20,950 nt of DNA from CAZAGA01 sp041912175 (GCA_041912175.1 JAYRNN010000311.1:1-20950); one strand, 5' to 3'. Shown: positions 5,736 through 14,378, counted from the stretch's first letter. The notes: a model not told the origin generated them from the sequence alone. Numbers and translations: made by a program.

Positions 5736-7492
5736 AACCTGAAAATGCCTGGCGGTATCTCCTGGTTGGCGCACTGGTTATGGTGTTGCCAATTTTGATT
5801 TTATTTCAATTAATCCGTTTTCAGACGAATACCCAGCAAATCAAGGATTTTGAGCAGCAGGGTAAGACATGGTCAGGTTATACCGAGCAGCTCACCCCAC
5901 CACGCGGCATGATTTATGACCGATGGGGGCATGTATTATCCGGTAACCAGATTGTCTATGAGGTTGGATTGGAACTCGCACAAGTGAAAAATCCACACGC
6001 GATCGCCCTGGCTACCAGCCTGGTCCTGGGTGAAGATTACACCAAAATGCTTGGTCTGGCCAACCTAAAACCGTCTGCTAAAGTTATCCACATTCCACTG
6101 GCAGACAATATCTCCCAGGATCAAGTTGATAAGCTTAAGGCGATGCAAGCGGAGTTTGAAAAACAGTATAGCCATATTAAAAAAGATGCGCCGAGTTTAG
6201 ATGGTCTTGTTTTCACACCTCATCTGCAGCGCACTTACCCTGAGAAGACATTGGCATCCAACATCCTGGGTTTTGTGAACCGGGAGGGGCGCGGCTATTA
6301 TGGGGTTGAGGAAAAATATAACGACTGGCTGGTAGGAAAGACGAAACTGGTTTATTGGCCTTACAATCCGGTGCAGGCATCCGCCTTGCCCGATGTACCA
6401 GATGGCGCAAGCCTGGTATTAACGATCGACCGGTCTATCCAGGCTAGCATGGAGGAGCTTATCGATCAAGAGGTGAAGAACACGGGTTCGACATCAGGTA
6501 CACTGGTCGTATTAGATCCTCGGAGCGGCGAAATTATGTCCATGGCTACCACTGAACGTCTAGATTTGAATCAATTCTGGCGTTCGGGCGATATCTTCAC
6601 CGACGGCACGCCATTTAACCGGGCAATGATGGGTACTTACGAGCCTGGCTCTGTATACAAAGTCTTGACAATGGCATGCGGTCTGGATAGCGGAGCCGTC
6701 ACGCCTGATACTGAATTTTTAGATCGTGGCGTCATCGAGATTGGCGGCAACCCTATTTACAACTGGAATAGTGGGGCTTGGGGGCCTCAGGATATGCAAG
6801 GCTGTATGCAGCATTCTTTGAATGTTTGTCTGGCCTGGATCGCAAAGCGGATGGGCACTGACACATTTTACCCATGTATGCAGCGTTTTGGGATTGGGCA
6901 CCTGACTGGGGTCGACCTGGCAGGTGAGGCAGCCGGCCGTTTGAAACTTCCAGGTGATTCGGATTGGTATGAGGCAGACCTGGGCACGAACGCTTTCGGC
7001 CAGGGTGTATCGGTCACACCGCTCCAATTAGCAGTCGCAATTTCGGCTGTGGCGAATGATGGCAAGATTATGGCGCCGCACATTGTTCGTTCGATGATTA
7101 GCAAAGGTTACCAGAAGGATATCGAGCAGCAAGTAATTAGTATGCCAATTTCCGCAGAAACCGCGCATACGCTCTCTGAAATGCTTGCGCGGTCTTTAGA
7201 AACCGAGTCGTCTGATGCATTGGTGCCTGGATATCGAGTCGCCGGAAAAACAGGAACTGCAGAAATTCCAACTCCTTTTGGGTATACATCCGATCGAACC
7301 AATGCTTCATTCGTGGGTTGGGGCCCAGTCGATGACCCCCGCTTTGTAGTTTATGTATGGCTAGAAAAACCTCAAGCTTCACAATGGGGTTCTGTGGTCG
7401 CAGCGCCAGTATTTCGTGAAGCGGTTGAAAGATTGGTCGTTTTAATGAATTTGCCCCCAGACGATATCCGTCAATCGTTACTGGGTCAATAA
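5732..7492 (+). CDS. ftsI: Septal class B penicillin-binding protein (FtsI/PBP2-type transpeptidase)
   Basis: The protein has 586 residues. One N-terminal membrane anchor (about 10-30) is followed by the dimerisation domain beginning RGMIYDRWG (58-66). The transpeptidase domain holds all three active-site motifs: SVYK with nucleophile Ser307 and Lys310, SLN (362-364) and KTG (506-508). It crosslinks peptidoglycan at the division site on the outer face of the membrane, working with FtsW. The C-terminus ends soon after the catalytic domain, with no PASTA repeats, unlike many Firmicutes and Actinobacteria homologues. The start overlaps the ftsL stop by 4 nt and has AAGGTG at 5721-5726. murF follows after 35 nt; murE, usually next, is absent. 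Confidence 0.95.
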   Translation: MKPENAWRYLLVGALVMVLPILILFQLIRFQTNTQQIKDFEQQGKTWSGYTEQLTPPRGMIYDRWGHVLSGNQIVYEVGLELAQVKNPHAIALATSLVLGEDYTKMLGLANLKPSAKVIHIPLADNISQDQVDKLKAMQAEFEKQYSHIKKDAPSLDGLVFTPHLQRTYPEKTLASNILGFVNREGRGYYGVEEKYNDWLVGKTKLVYWPYNPVQASALPDVPDGASLVLTIDRSIQASMEELIDQEVKNTGSTSGTLVVLDPRSGEIMSMATTERLDLNQFWRSGDIFTDGTPFNRAMMGTYEPGSVYKVLTMACGLDSGAVTPDTEFLDRGVIEIGGNPIYNWNSGAWGPQDMQGCMQHSLNVCLAWIAKRMGTDTFYPCMQRFGIGHLTGVDLAGEAAGRLKLPGDSDWYEADLGTNAFGQGVSVTPLQLAVAISAVANDGKIMAPHIVRSMISKGYQKDIEQQVISMPISAETAHTLSEMLARSLETESSDALVPGYRVAGKTGTAEIPTPFGYTSDRTNASFVGWGPVDDPRFVVYVWLEKPQASQWGSVVAAPVFREAVERLVVLMNLPPDDIRQSLLGQ

Positions 7493-7527
7493 TAAGGTAA
7501 ATAGCTGCGAAGGAATTAAGCAATCAT

Positions 7528-9021
7528 ATGCTGACCCTGGCCGATATCATTGAAGCCATAACTGGAATCCAACCCGAATTGATCGAGCCCGGTAGGACCC
7601 AATCGAAGAAGGAGAGCCGCCGGCTGAAGGCGACACTTCAACGCCAGATTTCTGGCGGGGTTGTAGATTCCCGGCAGGCTTTTCCCGGCTCGTTGTTTGT
7701 GGCTTTACCAGGAGACAACCTGGATGGGCATGATTTTATCGGCGCAGCTTTTGATTGCGGCGCTCAACTGGCGTTTATCCAACGGGAAATCTCCGCCTCA
7801 TTCCCGACTTTGGATCTTCGCGTAAATCAGTCGGTGGAAGCGCTGCAAAAAGCGCTCCTTGACCTTGCGCCTGATGCACCTTCCTGTATTTTCGTGCCGG
7901 ACAGCCTGGCCGCCCTGCAGAAAGTGGCAGGTTTCTGGCGCAGCAAGTTAAATCTTCGTGTGATTGGGATCACGGGCAGCGTTGGTAAATCGACGACAAA
8001 GGAAGTCGTTGCAGATGTACTTAGCCAGCGTTATTTGACCTTAAAAACGCCTGGGAACCTTAACAATGAAATAGGTTTGCCATTGACCCTACTAAGCCTG
8101 ACCGAAGGGCACGAATGTGCGGTGCTTGAGATGGGATTTTATTTACCGGGCGAAATTGCACTTTTGTGCGAGCTTGCTAAGCCCCAGGTAGGCGTGATTA
8201 CGACCATTGGAACGGTTCATGCCGAACGGGCGGGATCGCGAGAGGCGATCTCGCTTGGTAAGTCTGAATTGATACAGTCCTTACCGCCTGCACCTATTGG
8301 AATGGCCGTATTGAACTTCGATGATCCCTGGGTGCGTCGGATGGCCAGCCAAACGAAAGCACGTGTTTTTTATTATGGGTTGTCGCCTGAAGCGAATTTA
8401 TGGGCGGACGAGGTTGAGGGTTGGGGGCTAGATGGGATCAGCTTTCGGCTGCATTACCGCAAGGAAGTGTTGTACTTGCGCGTCCCCTTAATCGGCCAGC
8501 ATTCAGTTCAAACCGCGTTACGCGCCGCTGCTGTCGGTTTGATCGAGGGATTAAGTTGGCAAGAGATCGTTAATGGTTTGCGCTCTGAGCATACCCAATT
8601 GCGATTAGTAACTGTCCGCACACCGGTTGGCGCATTGATCCTGGACGACACGTATAACGCTTCTCCAGAGTCAACCCTGGCGGCATTGAATTTACTCGAA
8701 GAATTGGAAGGCAGGAAAATTGCGGTCTTAGGGGATATGCTGGAACTTGGACCCTATGAAAAAGAAGGGCACGAAGTTGTGGGCGTGAGGGCAGCGGAAG
8801 TTGTTAATGAGTTGGTGACGGTTGGAGAACGCGGTAAGATGATCGCTTCCGCCGCCTGGCGGGCTGGGCTGTCGAGAAAATTAATCAACGCGTTCACCGA
8901 AAGTCAACCTGCGATTGAATACCTCAAGGAACACTTGCGCAACCAGGACGTTGTCCTGGTTAAAGGTTCGCGTGGGATGCAAATGGATCGCATCGTAGCG
9001 GCTTTGGAGGCGCGGGAATGA
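7528..9021 (+). CDS. murF: UDP-N-acetylmuramoyl-tripeptide--D-alanyl-D-alanine ligase (MurF)
   Basis: A Mur ligase of 497 residues. It shows the ATP loop GSVGKSTTK (150-158, Lys154), NLNNEIGLPLTLL (177-189, a MurF-type motif), the central-domain segment GKSEL (244-248) that would hold the carbamylated Lys, and DDTYNASPESTLAAL (373-387), diagnostic for MurF, followed by LGDMLELG. It adds D-Ala-D-Ala to UDP-MurNAc-tripeptide in the cytosol. The N-terminal substrate domain includes GVVDSRQAFPGSLFVAL, as expected. The segment EMGFYLPGEI differs from the more common ExGANxxGEI form but keeps GEI. The ATG has AAGGAA 12 nt upstream, a rather long spacing. It is not MurE: the Asn-rich and DDTYNASP motifs fit MurF. 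Its 3' end overlaps mraY by 4 nt. Confidence 0.94.
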   Translation: MLTLADIIEAITGIQPELIEPGRTQSKKESRRLKATLQRQISGGVVDSRQAFPGSLFVALPGDNLDGHDFIGAAFDCGAQLAFIQREISASFPTLDLRVNQSVEALQKALLDLAPDAPSCIFVPDSLAALQKVAGFWRSKLNLRVIGITGSVGKSTTKEVVADVLSQRYLTLKTPGNLNNEIGLPLTLLSLTEGHECAVLEMGFYLPGEIALLCELAKPQVGVITTIGTVHAERAGSREAISLGKSELIQSLPPAPIGMAVLNFDDPWVRRMASQTKARVFYYGLSPEANLWADEVEGWGLDGISFRLHYRKEVLYLRVPLIGQHSVQTALRAAAVGLIEGLSWQEIVNGLRSEHTQLRLVTVRTPVGALILDDTYNASPESTLAALNLLEELEGRKIAVLGDMLELGPYEKEGHEVVGVRAAEVVNELVTVGERGKMIASAAWRAGLSRKLINAFTESQPAIEYLKEHLRNQDVVLVKGSRGMQMDRIVAALEARE

Positions 9022-10010
9022 CGCAGAGTGCTGTTGCACTATCTTTAGCTGGTCTGGCATTTATTTTAACGGTGATCTGGGGGCCGCCTTTAATTCGCAT
9101 TTTGCGTTACTTTAAAGTTGGAAAGCAAATCCGTGTTGAGGGCCCAGAACGCCATTTCAGCAAGCTAGGTACGCCGACGATGGGCGGCGTGATGATCATT
9201 CTGCCAGTGCTTTTGGTGACTTTATTGCTGAACGCGGCTTCTTTGATCGGGATCAAATTCTCGGGCAGATCCATATTACTGCCGATGGGTGTGATGGTCG
9301 GATTTGCCATCCTGGGGGCCGTGGATGATTGGGAAGGTCTGCGTGGCCGCCGCAAAGGGCAAGGGATGCGTGCGCGCACGAAGTTCTTGTTCCAATGGCT
9401 ACTGGCTTTGGTGGCTGGATTTGGCCTTTGGTATTTTTTGGATGTACCAGGTATTTATTTGCCAGGCATTCAGGTTGAAATCGAACCGGGCTGGTGGTAT
9501 GTGCCGGTGGCTGCATTCGTGATCGTTGTGACCTCGAATGCGGTCAATTTTACCGATGGCCTGGATGGGATGGCCGGACTGATCTCCGCCACAGCCTTCG
9601 CTTGTTATGGCGCGATTGCGCTGGTCCAGGGGCAAGTGTATCTGGCGCGTTTTTGTTTCGCGCTGGTTGGAGCCGTATTCGGTTTTTTGTGGTACAACGT
9701 TCATCCAGCCCAACTGTTTATGGGAGATACTGGTTCTCTCGCCTTGGGCGCTACTCTTGGCACGGTGGCCTTAATGACAGGCCAGTGGCCGCTGTTGATC
9801 TTGATTGCGATCGTACCTTTTAGTATCTTGATGAGCGTCGTTTTACAAGTTGCTTATTTTAAACTGACGGGGGGCCGGCGATTGTTTAAGATGGCGCCGC
9901 TCCATCACCATTTTGAGTTATCTGGGTGGAGCGAGACCCAGGTCGTGCAGCGTTTTTGGTTGATTAGTTTGCTGTTTGCCCTGGTGGGCGTAGCGCTGGT
10001 CTTTGCCTGA
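9018..10010 (+). CDS. mraY: Phospho-N-acetylmuramoyl-pentapeptide-transferase MraY
   Basis: A polytopic membrane enzyme of 330 residues with about ten hydrophobic segments. Diagnostic pieces are the GTPTMGG loop (51-57), Mg-binding DDW (103-105), NFTDGLDGMAG (177-187), MGDTGSLALG (235-244) and APLHHHFE (293-300). It transfers phospho-MurNAc-pentapeptide to undecaprenyl phosphate, making lipid I on the inner face of the membrane. All expected catalytic Asp and His residues appear present. The ATG overlaps the murF stop (ATGA), with GGAGG at 9006-9010, so translation is coupled. murD follows after 26 nt. Confidence 0.97.
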   Translation: MTQSAVALSLAGLAFILTVIWGPPLIRILRYFKVGKQIRVEGPERHFSKLGTPTMGGVMIILPVLLVTLLLNAASLIGIKFSGRSILLPMGVMVGFAILGAVDDWEGLRGRRKGQGMRARTKFLFQWLLALVAGFGLWYFLDVPGIYLPGIQVEIEPGWWYVPVAAFVIVVTSNAVNFTDGLDGMAGLISATAFACYGAIALVQGQVYLARFCFALVGAVFGFLWYNVHPAQLFMGDTGSLALGATLGTVALMTGQWPLLILIAIVPFSILMSVVLQVAYFKLTGGRRLFKMAPLHHHFELSGWSETQVVQRFWLISLLFALVGVALVFA

Positions 10011-10036
10011 GCCATGCCAGGATAAATCGTAAAAAT

Positions 10037-11506
10037 ATGGAGACTTCGCTGTTGGTTATCAGAGAGCGGTTTTCTGGTCAGGATTGGAAGGATCGATTGA
10101 TTTTGGTCATTGGTGCAGCACGCCAGGGGCTGGCTTTATCGAGCTACCTGGTCCGTCATGGGGCCCATGTGCTGATTAATGATTCGCGTCCTGCCGCTGA
10201 GCTCTTGGAAGCCCAGGTGAATCTCTCAAGAACGACGCTAGGTCAAACTGGCACGGTACGCTGGATTTGCGGCGGTCATCCATTGAGCTTATTGGACGAA
10301 GCGGAATTGGTTTGTGTTTCTGGAGGCGTGCCTCTAGAAATACCCTTGATTGCGGAGGCCATTGCTCGAGGTATCCCGCTTTCGAATGACTCGCAGATCT
10401 TTCTACAGGCAGCGCCATGTACGGTCATTGGTATCACCGGATCTGCCGGCAAGACCACAACCACAACGCTGGTTGGTCGAATCGCCTCTGCCAGTGGCAA
10501 ATTTCGCAAAGTCTGGGTTGGCGGCAATATCGGCCTACCTTTGATTGCGAATATCGAAGAAATGGCAGAAGAAGATCTGGCTGTCATGGAGTTATCTAGT
10601 TTCCAACTAGAAATTATGGTCGTTTCACCCGATGTTGCGGCAGTTTTAAATGTGACTCCTAATCATTTAGATCGTCATAAAACGATGGAAGCATATTCGA
10701 ATGCTAAAGCGCACATCTTCGACTATCAGTCTGTTGAGAGCGTGGCTGTATTAGGCCGCGACGATCGTGGCGCTCATGCACTGGAATCGCATGTTCAGGG
10801 CCGGTTAGTCACATTCGGTTTGAGCGAACTGCCGTTGGATCAGGAAGGCGCTTATTGCCTGGCTGATGGTTTGTATTTACGTCTAGGAAATCAGGCGGAT
10901 GTAAAAATTATGGAACGCCTGGATATCCAATTGCGTGGGGAGCACAATTTATTGAACGTGTTGGCTGCTTGTGCGATTACAGCAACGGTCGGAGTTCCGA
11001 TTGAGGCAATGCATCTGGGTGTGAGCGATTTTCGTGGGGTGTCTCACCGGCTTGAATATGTTAGAACCTGGGGAGGGGCAGATTGGTACAACGATTCTAT
11101 CGCCACTGCACCCGAGCGTGCGATGGCCGCGATACGTTCGTTCGATGCCCCGCTGATCCTATTGGCTGGCGGACGTGACAAGAACTTACCCTGGGATGAT
11201 TTTGCCCGCCTGGTATTTCAACGCGTTGATCACCTGATTATTTTTGGTGAAGCGGTTGAGAAGATCGAGCAAGCAATGGCAGAGGCTTCCCGGATATGGC
11301 AAGATCAACCCGGGTTTCGAGACCTGGCCATGCCGCTCACCATAACGCGGTGCTCGAAATTGGCCGATGCAGTTAAAGAAGCCGCCCAAGTTGCTCAACC
11401 TGGAGACATCGTTTTGTTGTCGCCCGGCGGCGCTAGTTTTGATGAATTTCGTGATTTTGAGGAGCGTGGAGAATGTTTCGCAAATTTGGTCAAAAAACTA
11501 GTCTAA
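10037..11506 (+). CDS. murD: UDP-N-acetylmuramoylalanine--D-glutamate ligase (MurD)
   Basis: The protein has 489 residues, slightly longer than E. coli MurD. A Rossmann-like N-terminal part (LVIGAARQGLALS) is followed by ATP loop GITGSAGKTTTTT (132-144, Lys139), ELSSFQLE (185-192), NVTPNHLDRH (205-214) and the C-terminal LLSPGGASFDEFRDFEERG (460-478). It adds D-Glu to UDP-MurNAc-L-Ala in the cytosol. The usual SPACASFD form reads SPGGASFD here. The ATG at 10037 has only a distant AGGA (10019-10022), so initiation may depend on neighbouring translation. The last 34 nt overlap the start of ftsW in another frame. Confidence 0.95.
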   Translation: METSLLVIRERFSGQDWKDRLILVIGAARQGLALSSYLVRHGAHVLINDSRPAAELLEAQVNLSRTTLGQTGTVRWICGGHPLSLLDEAELVCVSGGVPLEIPLIAEAIARGIPLSNDSQIFLQAAPCTVIGITGSAGKTTTTTLVGRIASASGKFRKVWVGGNIGLPLIANIEEMAEEDLAVMELSSFQLEIMVVSPDVAAVLNVTPNHLDRHKTMEAYSNAKAHIFDYQSVESVAVLGRDDRGAHALESHVQGRLVTFGLSELPLDQEGAYCLADGLYLRLGNQADVKIMERLDIQLRGEHNLLNVLAACAITATVGVPIEAMHLGVSDFRGVSHRLEYVRTWGGADWYNDSIATAPERAMAAIRSFDAPLILLAGGRDKNLPWDDFARLVFQRVDHLIIFGEAVEKIEQAMAEASRIWQDQPGFRDLAMPLTITRCSKLADAVKEAAQVAQPGDIVLLSPGGASFDEFRDFEERGECFANLVKKLV

Positions 11507-12783
11507 ATTCTGACAGCGGATATTCCGGTCCATCTGCTGAACCGCATGCCGGGTCATTCTCACAAAAGGCAACTTCATCCGCCAGCCGGCCTGTGCAATT
11601 GCGGGTGGATGTACCGCTGTTAATAATTGTGGTAGTTTTGATGATTTTTGGTCTTCTAATGGTGTATTCTGCCAGTCCCGATTCTTCGCTGAAAGTTTGG
11701 GACGACCCATTTTATATTCTCCGCCGCCAGTTCTTATTTATGTTGTTGGGAGCCTGTGTAGCGGCCGCTGCAGCATTCTTTGATTATCATCTGCTAAATC
11801 GACTGGCTGTGCCAGCTATGATCGTGACAATTATCGCCTTAATCGCCGTGCTCGTGGTTGGCAAAGTAAGCCAGGGGGCGGTGCGAACTTTGTTCGGCGC
11901 CTCAGTCCAGCCATCAGAACTGGCTAAGCTGGTGACTATCGTGTATCTGGCGGTTTGGTTATTCGCGAAACGTGACCAAATCCAAAACGTTAGCTTCGGT
12001 TTGATTCCGCTAGCTGTAATGTTGGGCACCTTGGGTGGTTTGGTGTTTATTCAGCCAGATATTAGCGCAGTGATTACGATCGTATTCCTGGGCGGCCTGA
12101 TGTTTTTCCTGGCCGGCGGCGACCTTCGTCAGATTATCCTGCTGGCAGTTGTTTCCGTAGTCGCAGCAGCCATCGTCATCTGGGTCAGCGCTACGGGCAA
12201 CGCTCGGATCGACAGTTACATTGCTGGCCTTAATAACCCGCTACAAGCTTCAGATCATGTGCGGCGCGCAGTTGATGCGTTTATCAAAGGGGGTTGGGTT
12301 GGCGTTGGCATCGGAAATGGCGAGGCGAAACTTATCGGTTTACCGGTGCCGCATACCGACAGTATCTTTGCCGTGGTAGGTGAGGAGACTGGTTTTCTCG
12401 GCACTTCTGCACTGCTAATTTTGTATTCGCTGCTGCTCTGGCGCGGGATGAAAATCGCCCGGCAAGCCCCCGATGAGTTGGGAGCGTTATTAGCGACAGG
12501 GCTGATTGTATGGATTACCTTTGAGGCGTTCATTAATATGGCAGTCATGGTTAACTTGTTGCCATTCGCAGGCAATGCGTTGCCATTCATTAGTTACGGT
12601 GGCTCGAACTTGCTTGTAACGTTAACAGCGATTGGGATTTTATTGAATATATCGAGACAAGCTGTGGAGTCTCATGAAGAAAGCGGGAGGATCTTTAGTG
12701 AAGTTGTTGATTTGCGCGGGCGGGACCGGCGGCGGCGTGTATCCGGCACTAACCGTACTGCAGGCATTGGACGCGAGCATTGA
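11473..12783 (+). CDS. ftsW: Septal peptidoglycan glycosyltransferase FtsW (SEDS family)
   Basis: A SEDS membrane protein of 436 residues with about ten membrane helices between residues 47 and 395. Family landmarks are VYSASPDSS (64-72), QPSELAKL (146-153), PHTDSIFAVVGEE (293-305, with Asp296 at the presumed catalytic site) and the last-helix motif NALPFISYGGSNLL (368-381). SEDS proteins polymerise lipid II into glycan strands; FtsW works with FtsI at the septum. The N-terminus has a polar Ser-rich tail of about 45 residues, and the C-terminus an Arg-rich tail (RGRDRRRRVSG) whose codons overlap murG. The start is inside murD, with GGAG just upstream. The QPDISA segment replaces the more common EPDLGT form. 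Confidence 0.95.
   Translation: MFRKFGQKTSLNSDSGYSGPSAEPHAGSFSQKATSSASRPVQLRVDVPLLIIVVVLMIFGLLMVYSASPDSSLKVWDDPFYILRRQFLFMLLGACVAAAAAFFDYHLLNRLAVPAMIVTIIALIAVLVVGKVSQGAVRTLFGASVQPSELAKLVTIVYLAVWLFAKRDQIQNVSFGLIPLAVMLGTLGGLVFIQPDISAVITIVFLGGLMFFLAGGDLRQIILLAVVSVVAAAIVIWVSATGNARIDSYIAGLNNPLQASDHVRRAVDAFIKGGWVGVGIGNGEAKLIGLPVPHTDSIFAVVGEETGFLGTSALLILYSLLLWRGMKIARQAPDELGALLATGLIVWITFEAFINMAVMVNLLPFAGNALPFISYGGSNLLVTLTAIGILLNISRQAVESHEESGRIFSEVVDLRGRDRRRRVSGTNRTAGIGREH
12685..12691 (+). promoter_or_regulatory. Ribosome binding site that sets the murG start
   Basis: GGGAGGA at 12685-12691 stands 6 nt before GTG at 12698, an ideal spacing. It lies downstream of the alternative ATG at 12674, so it supports the GTG start. 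Confidence 0.75.
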
Positions 12784-13831
12784 TCTTACAAGCGCTCAAT
12801 TGTCTGTGCTGTGGGTTGGTGGAATCGGTGGAATGGAGGTAGATTTGGTAAAACGGAAAGATGTGCCGTTTGACGCGATACCTGCTGCAGGTGTTCATGG
12901 GGTTGGTTTGCGTTCATTGCCAGGTAATCTGATGCAATTAAGCCGTGGGTACGGCGCGTCACGGAATATTCTGCATTCTTTTCGACCGGATGTCATGTTC
13001 TTTACGGGTGGCTATGTTGGCGTGCCGATGGCGTTGGCGGGGCAGACCTTATTGGGTAAAAAGCCGCCTACAGTCTTGTATGTGCCCGATATTGAGCCGG
13101 GACTGGCATTAAAAACTTTGGCGCGTTTTGCAGATCGGATTGCAGTGACAACCGATGACTCGGTTAGATATTATCCACACAAAGAGCGAGTTAGTGTGAC
13201 CGGCTACCCGGTGCGGCCGGAGTTGATTGATTGGACTCGTGAACAAGCAATCCAGATTTTTAATCTCGCCCCGGATCTACCGGTTTTATTGGTCCTGGGC
13301 GGCAGTACAGGAGCGCAATCGATTAACCGGGGTCTTGTAAACGTCTTACCCAAGCTGCTGAATAAAATGCAGATCATCCATATCAGCGGTCAGCGTAATT
13401 GGAATGAAATTCAAGCCGTCAGTCAGGGTTTGAGCCCAGACCTAGCTCTGAGGTATCATGCGCGACCCTATTTGCACGAAGAAATCGGGGCTGCGTTCCG
13501 TGTCGCTGATTTAGTGCTTTCCAGGGCTGGCGCTTCGGTGCTGGGTGAATATCCGCTGTTTGGGCTGCCGGCGGTCTTAGTCCCATATCCCTATGCCTGG
13601 CGCTACCAACACGTTAATGCTGAATATCTGGCGCGTCGGGGAGCCGCCTTGATCCTGGCAGATGCCGATCTCTCGTTGAAGCTGCTGGATACGATCCAAG
13701 GATTAATCCTCGACGCAGAAAAATTGGATCAGATGCGGAAAGCGATGCGAGTCTTGGCCAGGCCTGAAGCTGCCCGGCGGATTGCAGATCTGATCGACAA
13801 GCAAGAATTGACGGATCGGAGCACAATATGA
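12698..13831 (+). CDS. murG: Undecaprenyl-PP-MurNAc-pentapeptide GlcNAc transferase MurG, variant motifs
   Basis: A GT-B glycosyltransferase of 377 residues that would add GlcNAc to lipid I, making lipid II on the inner face of the membrane. It shows the first glycine loop CAGGTGGGVYPAL (6-18), FFTGGYVGVP (101-110), the second loop VLGGSTGAQSINRGL (199-213), SRAGASVLGEYPLFGLP (275-291) and YPYAWRYQHVNAEYL (297-311), all in MurG order. Two usual features differ: the first loop has Gly where most MurG proteins have His (GGTGGH), and the HEQN region reads YVPDIEPGLALK. The GTG start is chosen over the ATG at 12674 because of its strong ribosome site. It overlaps ftsW by 86 nt in a different frame and the next gene by 4 nt. 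Identity is strong by order and context. Confidence 0.92.
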   Translation: MKLLICAGGTGGGVYPALTVLQALDASIDLTSAQLSVLWVGGIGGMEVDLVKRKDVPFDAIPAAGVHGVGLRSLPGNLMQLSRGYGASRNILHSFRPDVMFFTGGYVGVPMALAGQTLLGKKPPTVLYVPDIEPGLALKTLARFADRIAVTTDDSVRYYPHKERVSVTGYPVRPELIDWTREQAIQIFNLAPDLPVLLVLGGSTGAQSINRGLVNVLPKLLNKMQIIHISGQRNWNEIQAVSQGLSPDLALRYHARPYLHEEIGAAFRVADLVLSRAGASVLGEYPLFGLPAVLVPYPYAWRYQHVNAEYLARRGAALILADADLSLKLLDTIQGLILDAEKLDQMRKAMRVLARPEAARRIADLIDKQELTDRSTI

Positions 13832-14346
13832 TTCCCATCAATGTGGTCTTCTGGAGTATGGTAATCCTTTTTGGATGTATTGGGGCGATGCGCGGCTGGG
13901 CCAAGGAATTACTGGTTACTTTCAGCGTGCTGGTTGCTCTGTTTATCATGACGATTATCCAATTATTCGGGCCTATCAAAAATGCAATCGGGGCATTGAA
14001 AGGACCGGTGGCTTTCTGGGTGCCAACCTTTATACTCTTTCTATTGGTTTTTGCTGGTTATCAAACACCAATGCTGGCGCGTTTTGCAAGCGGCAAGTTT
14101 GTCCGCGAAAAATTTAGCGACGCCTTCCTAGGCTTTTTCATCGGTATGATCAATGGGTATTTAATTTTTGGCTCATTATGGTTTTTCATGAAGGAAGCCG
14201 GTTACCCATTTCCATCTGTTGGGATTACAGCCCCAGATCCTGTGCCTTTCATCGCGAATTATTTACCTCCTTCGTATTTGAATGGCGCCTTACTGTTTGC
14301 CGCGGTGGGTTTATCTTTTGTGTTCGTTTTATTGGTATTTATCTAA
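13828..14346 (+). CDS. CvpA-like multi-pass membrane protein of unknown function
   Basis: A hydrophobic protein of 172 residues with about five membrane segments (near 3-20, 27-46, 60-78, 97-120 and 152-171). The first hairpin, GCIGAMRGWAKELL (16-29), and the later SDAFLGFFIGMINGYLI (97-113) resemble the RG...EL and D..LG...G...G patterns of the CvpA family, whose exact role is unclear. CvpA proteins usually have four membrane segments, so the last one may be an addition. A Pro-rich loop lies at about 127-148. The ATG overlaps the murG stop (ATGA) and has GGAG at 13818-13821, so it is co-translated with murG. The murC-murB gene follows 32 nt later. It is not a standard dcw gene. The family call is tentative and no function is assigned. 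Confidence 0.6.
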   Translation: MIPINVVFWSMVILFGCIGAMRGWAKELLVTFSVLVALFIMTIIQLFGPIKNAIGALKGPVAFWVPTFILFLLVFAGYQTPMLARFASGKFVREKFSDAFLGFFIGMINGYLIFGSLWFFMKEAGYPFPSVGITAPDPVPFIANYLPPSYLNGALLFAAVGLSFVFVLLVFI

Positions 14347-14378
14347 GTTAGTGGTTTGATGGACGAGGCGATCTTGTC

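Noticed and set aside
7528..9021. MurF as a MurE or a MurE-MurF fusion
   Set aside because: There is a single set of Mur ligase motifs, its length fits one enzyme, and DDTYNASP plus NLNNEIGLPLT are MurF-type.
12674..12697. ATG at 12674 as the murG start
   Set aside because: The GGGAGGA site lies after it and is ideally placed for GTG at 12698, which gives the normal short MurG N-terminus MKLLICAGGTGG.
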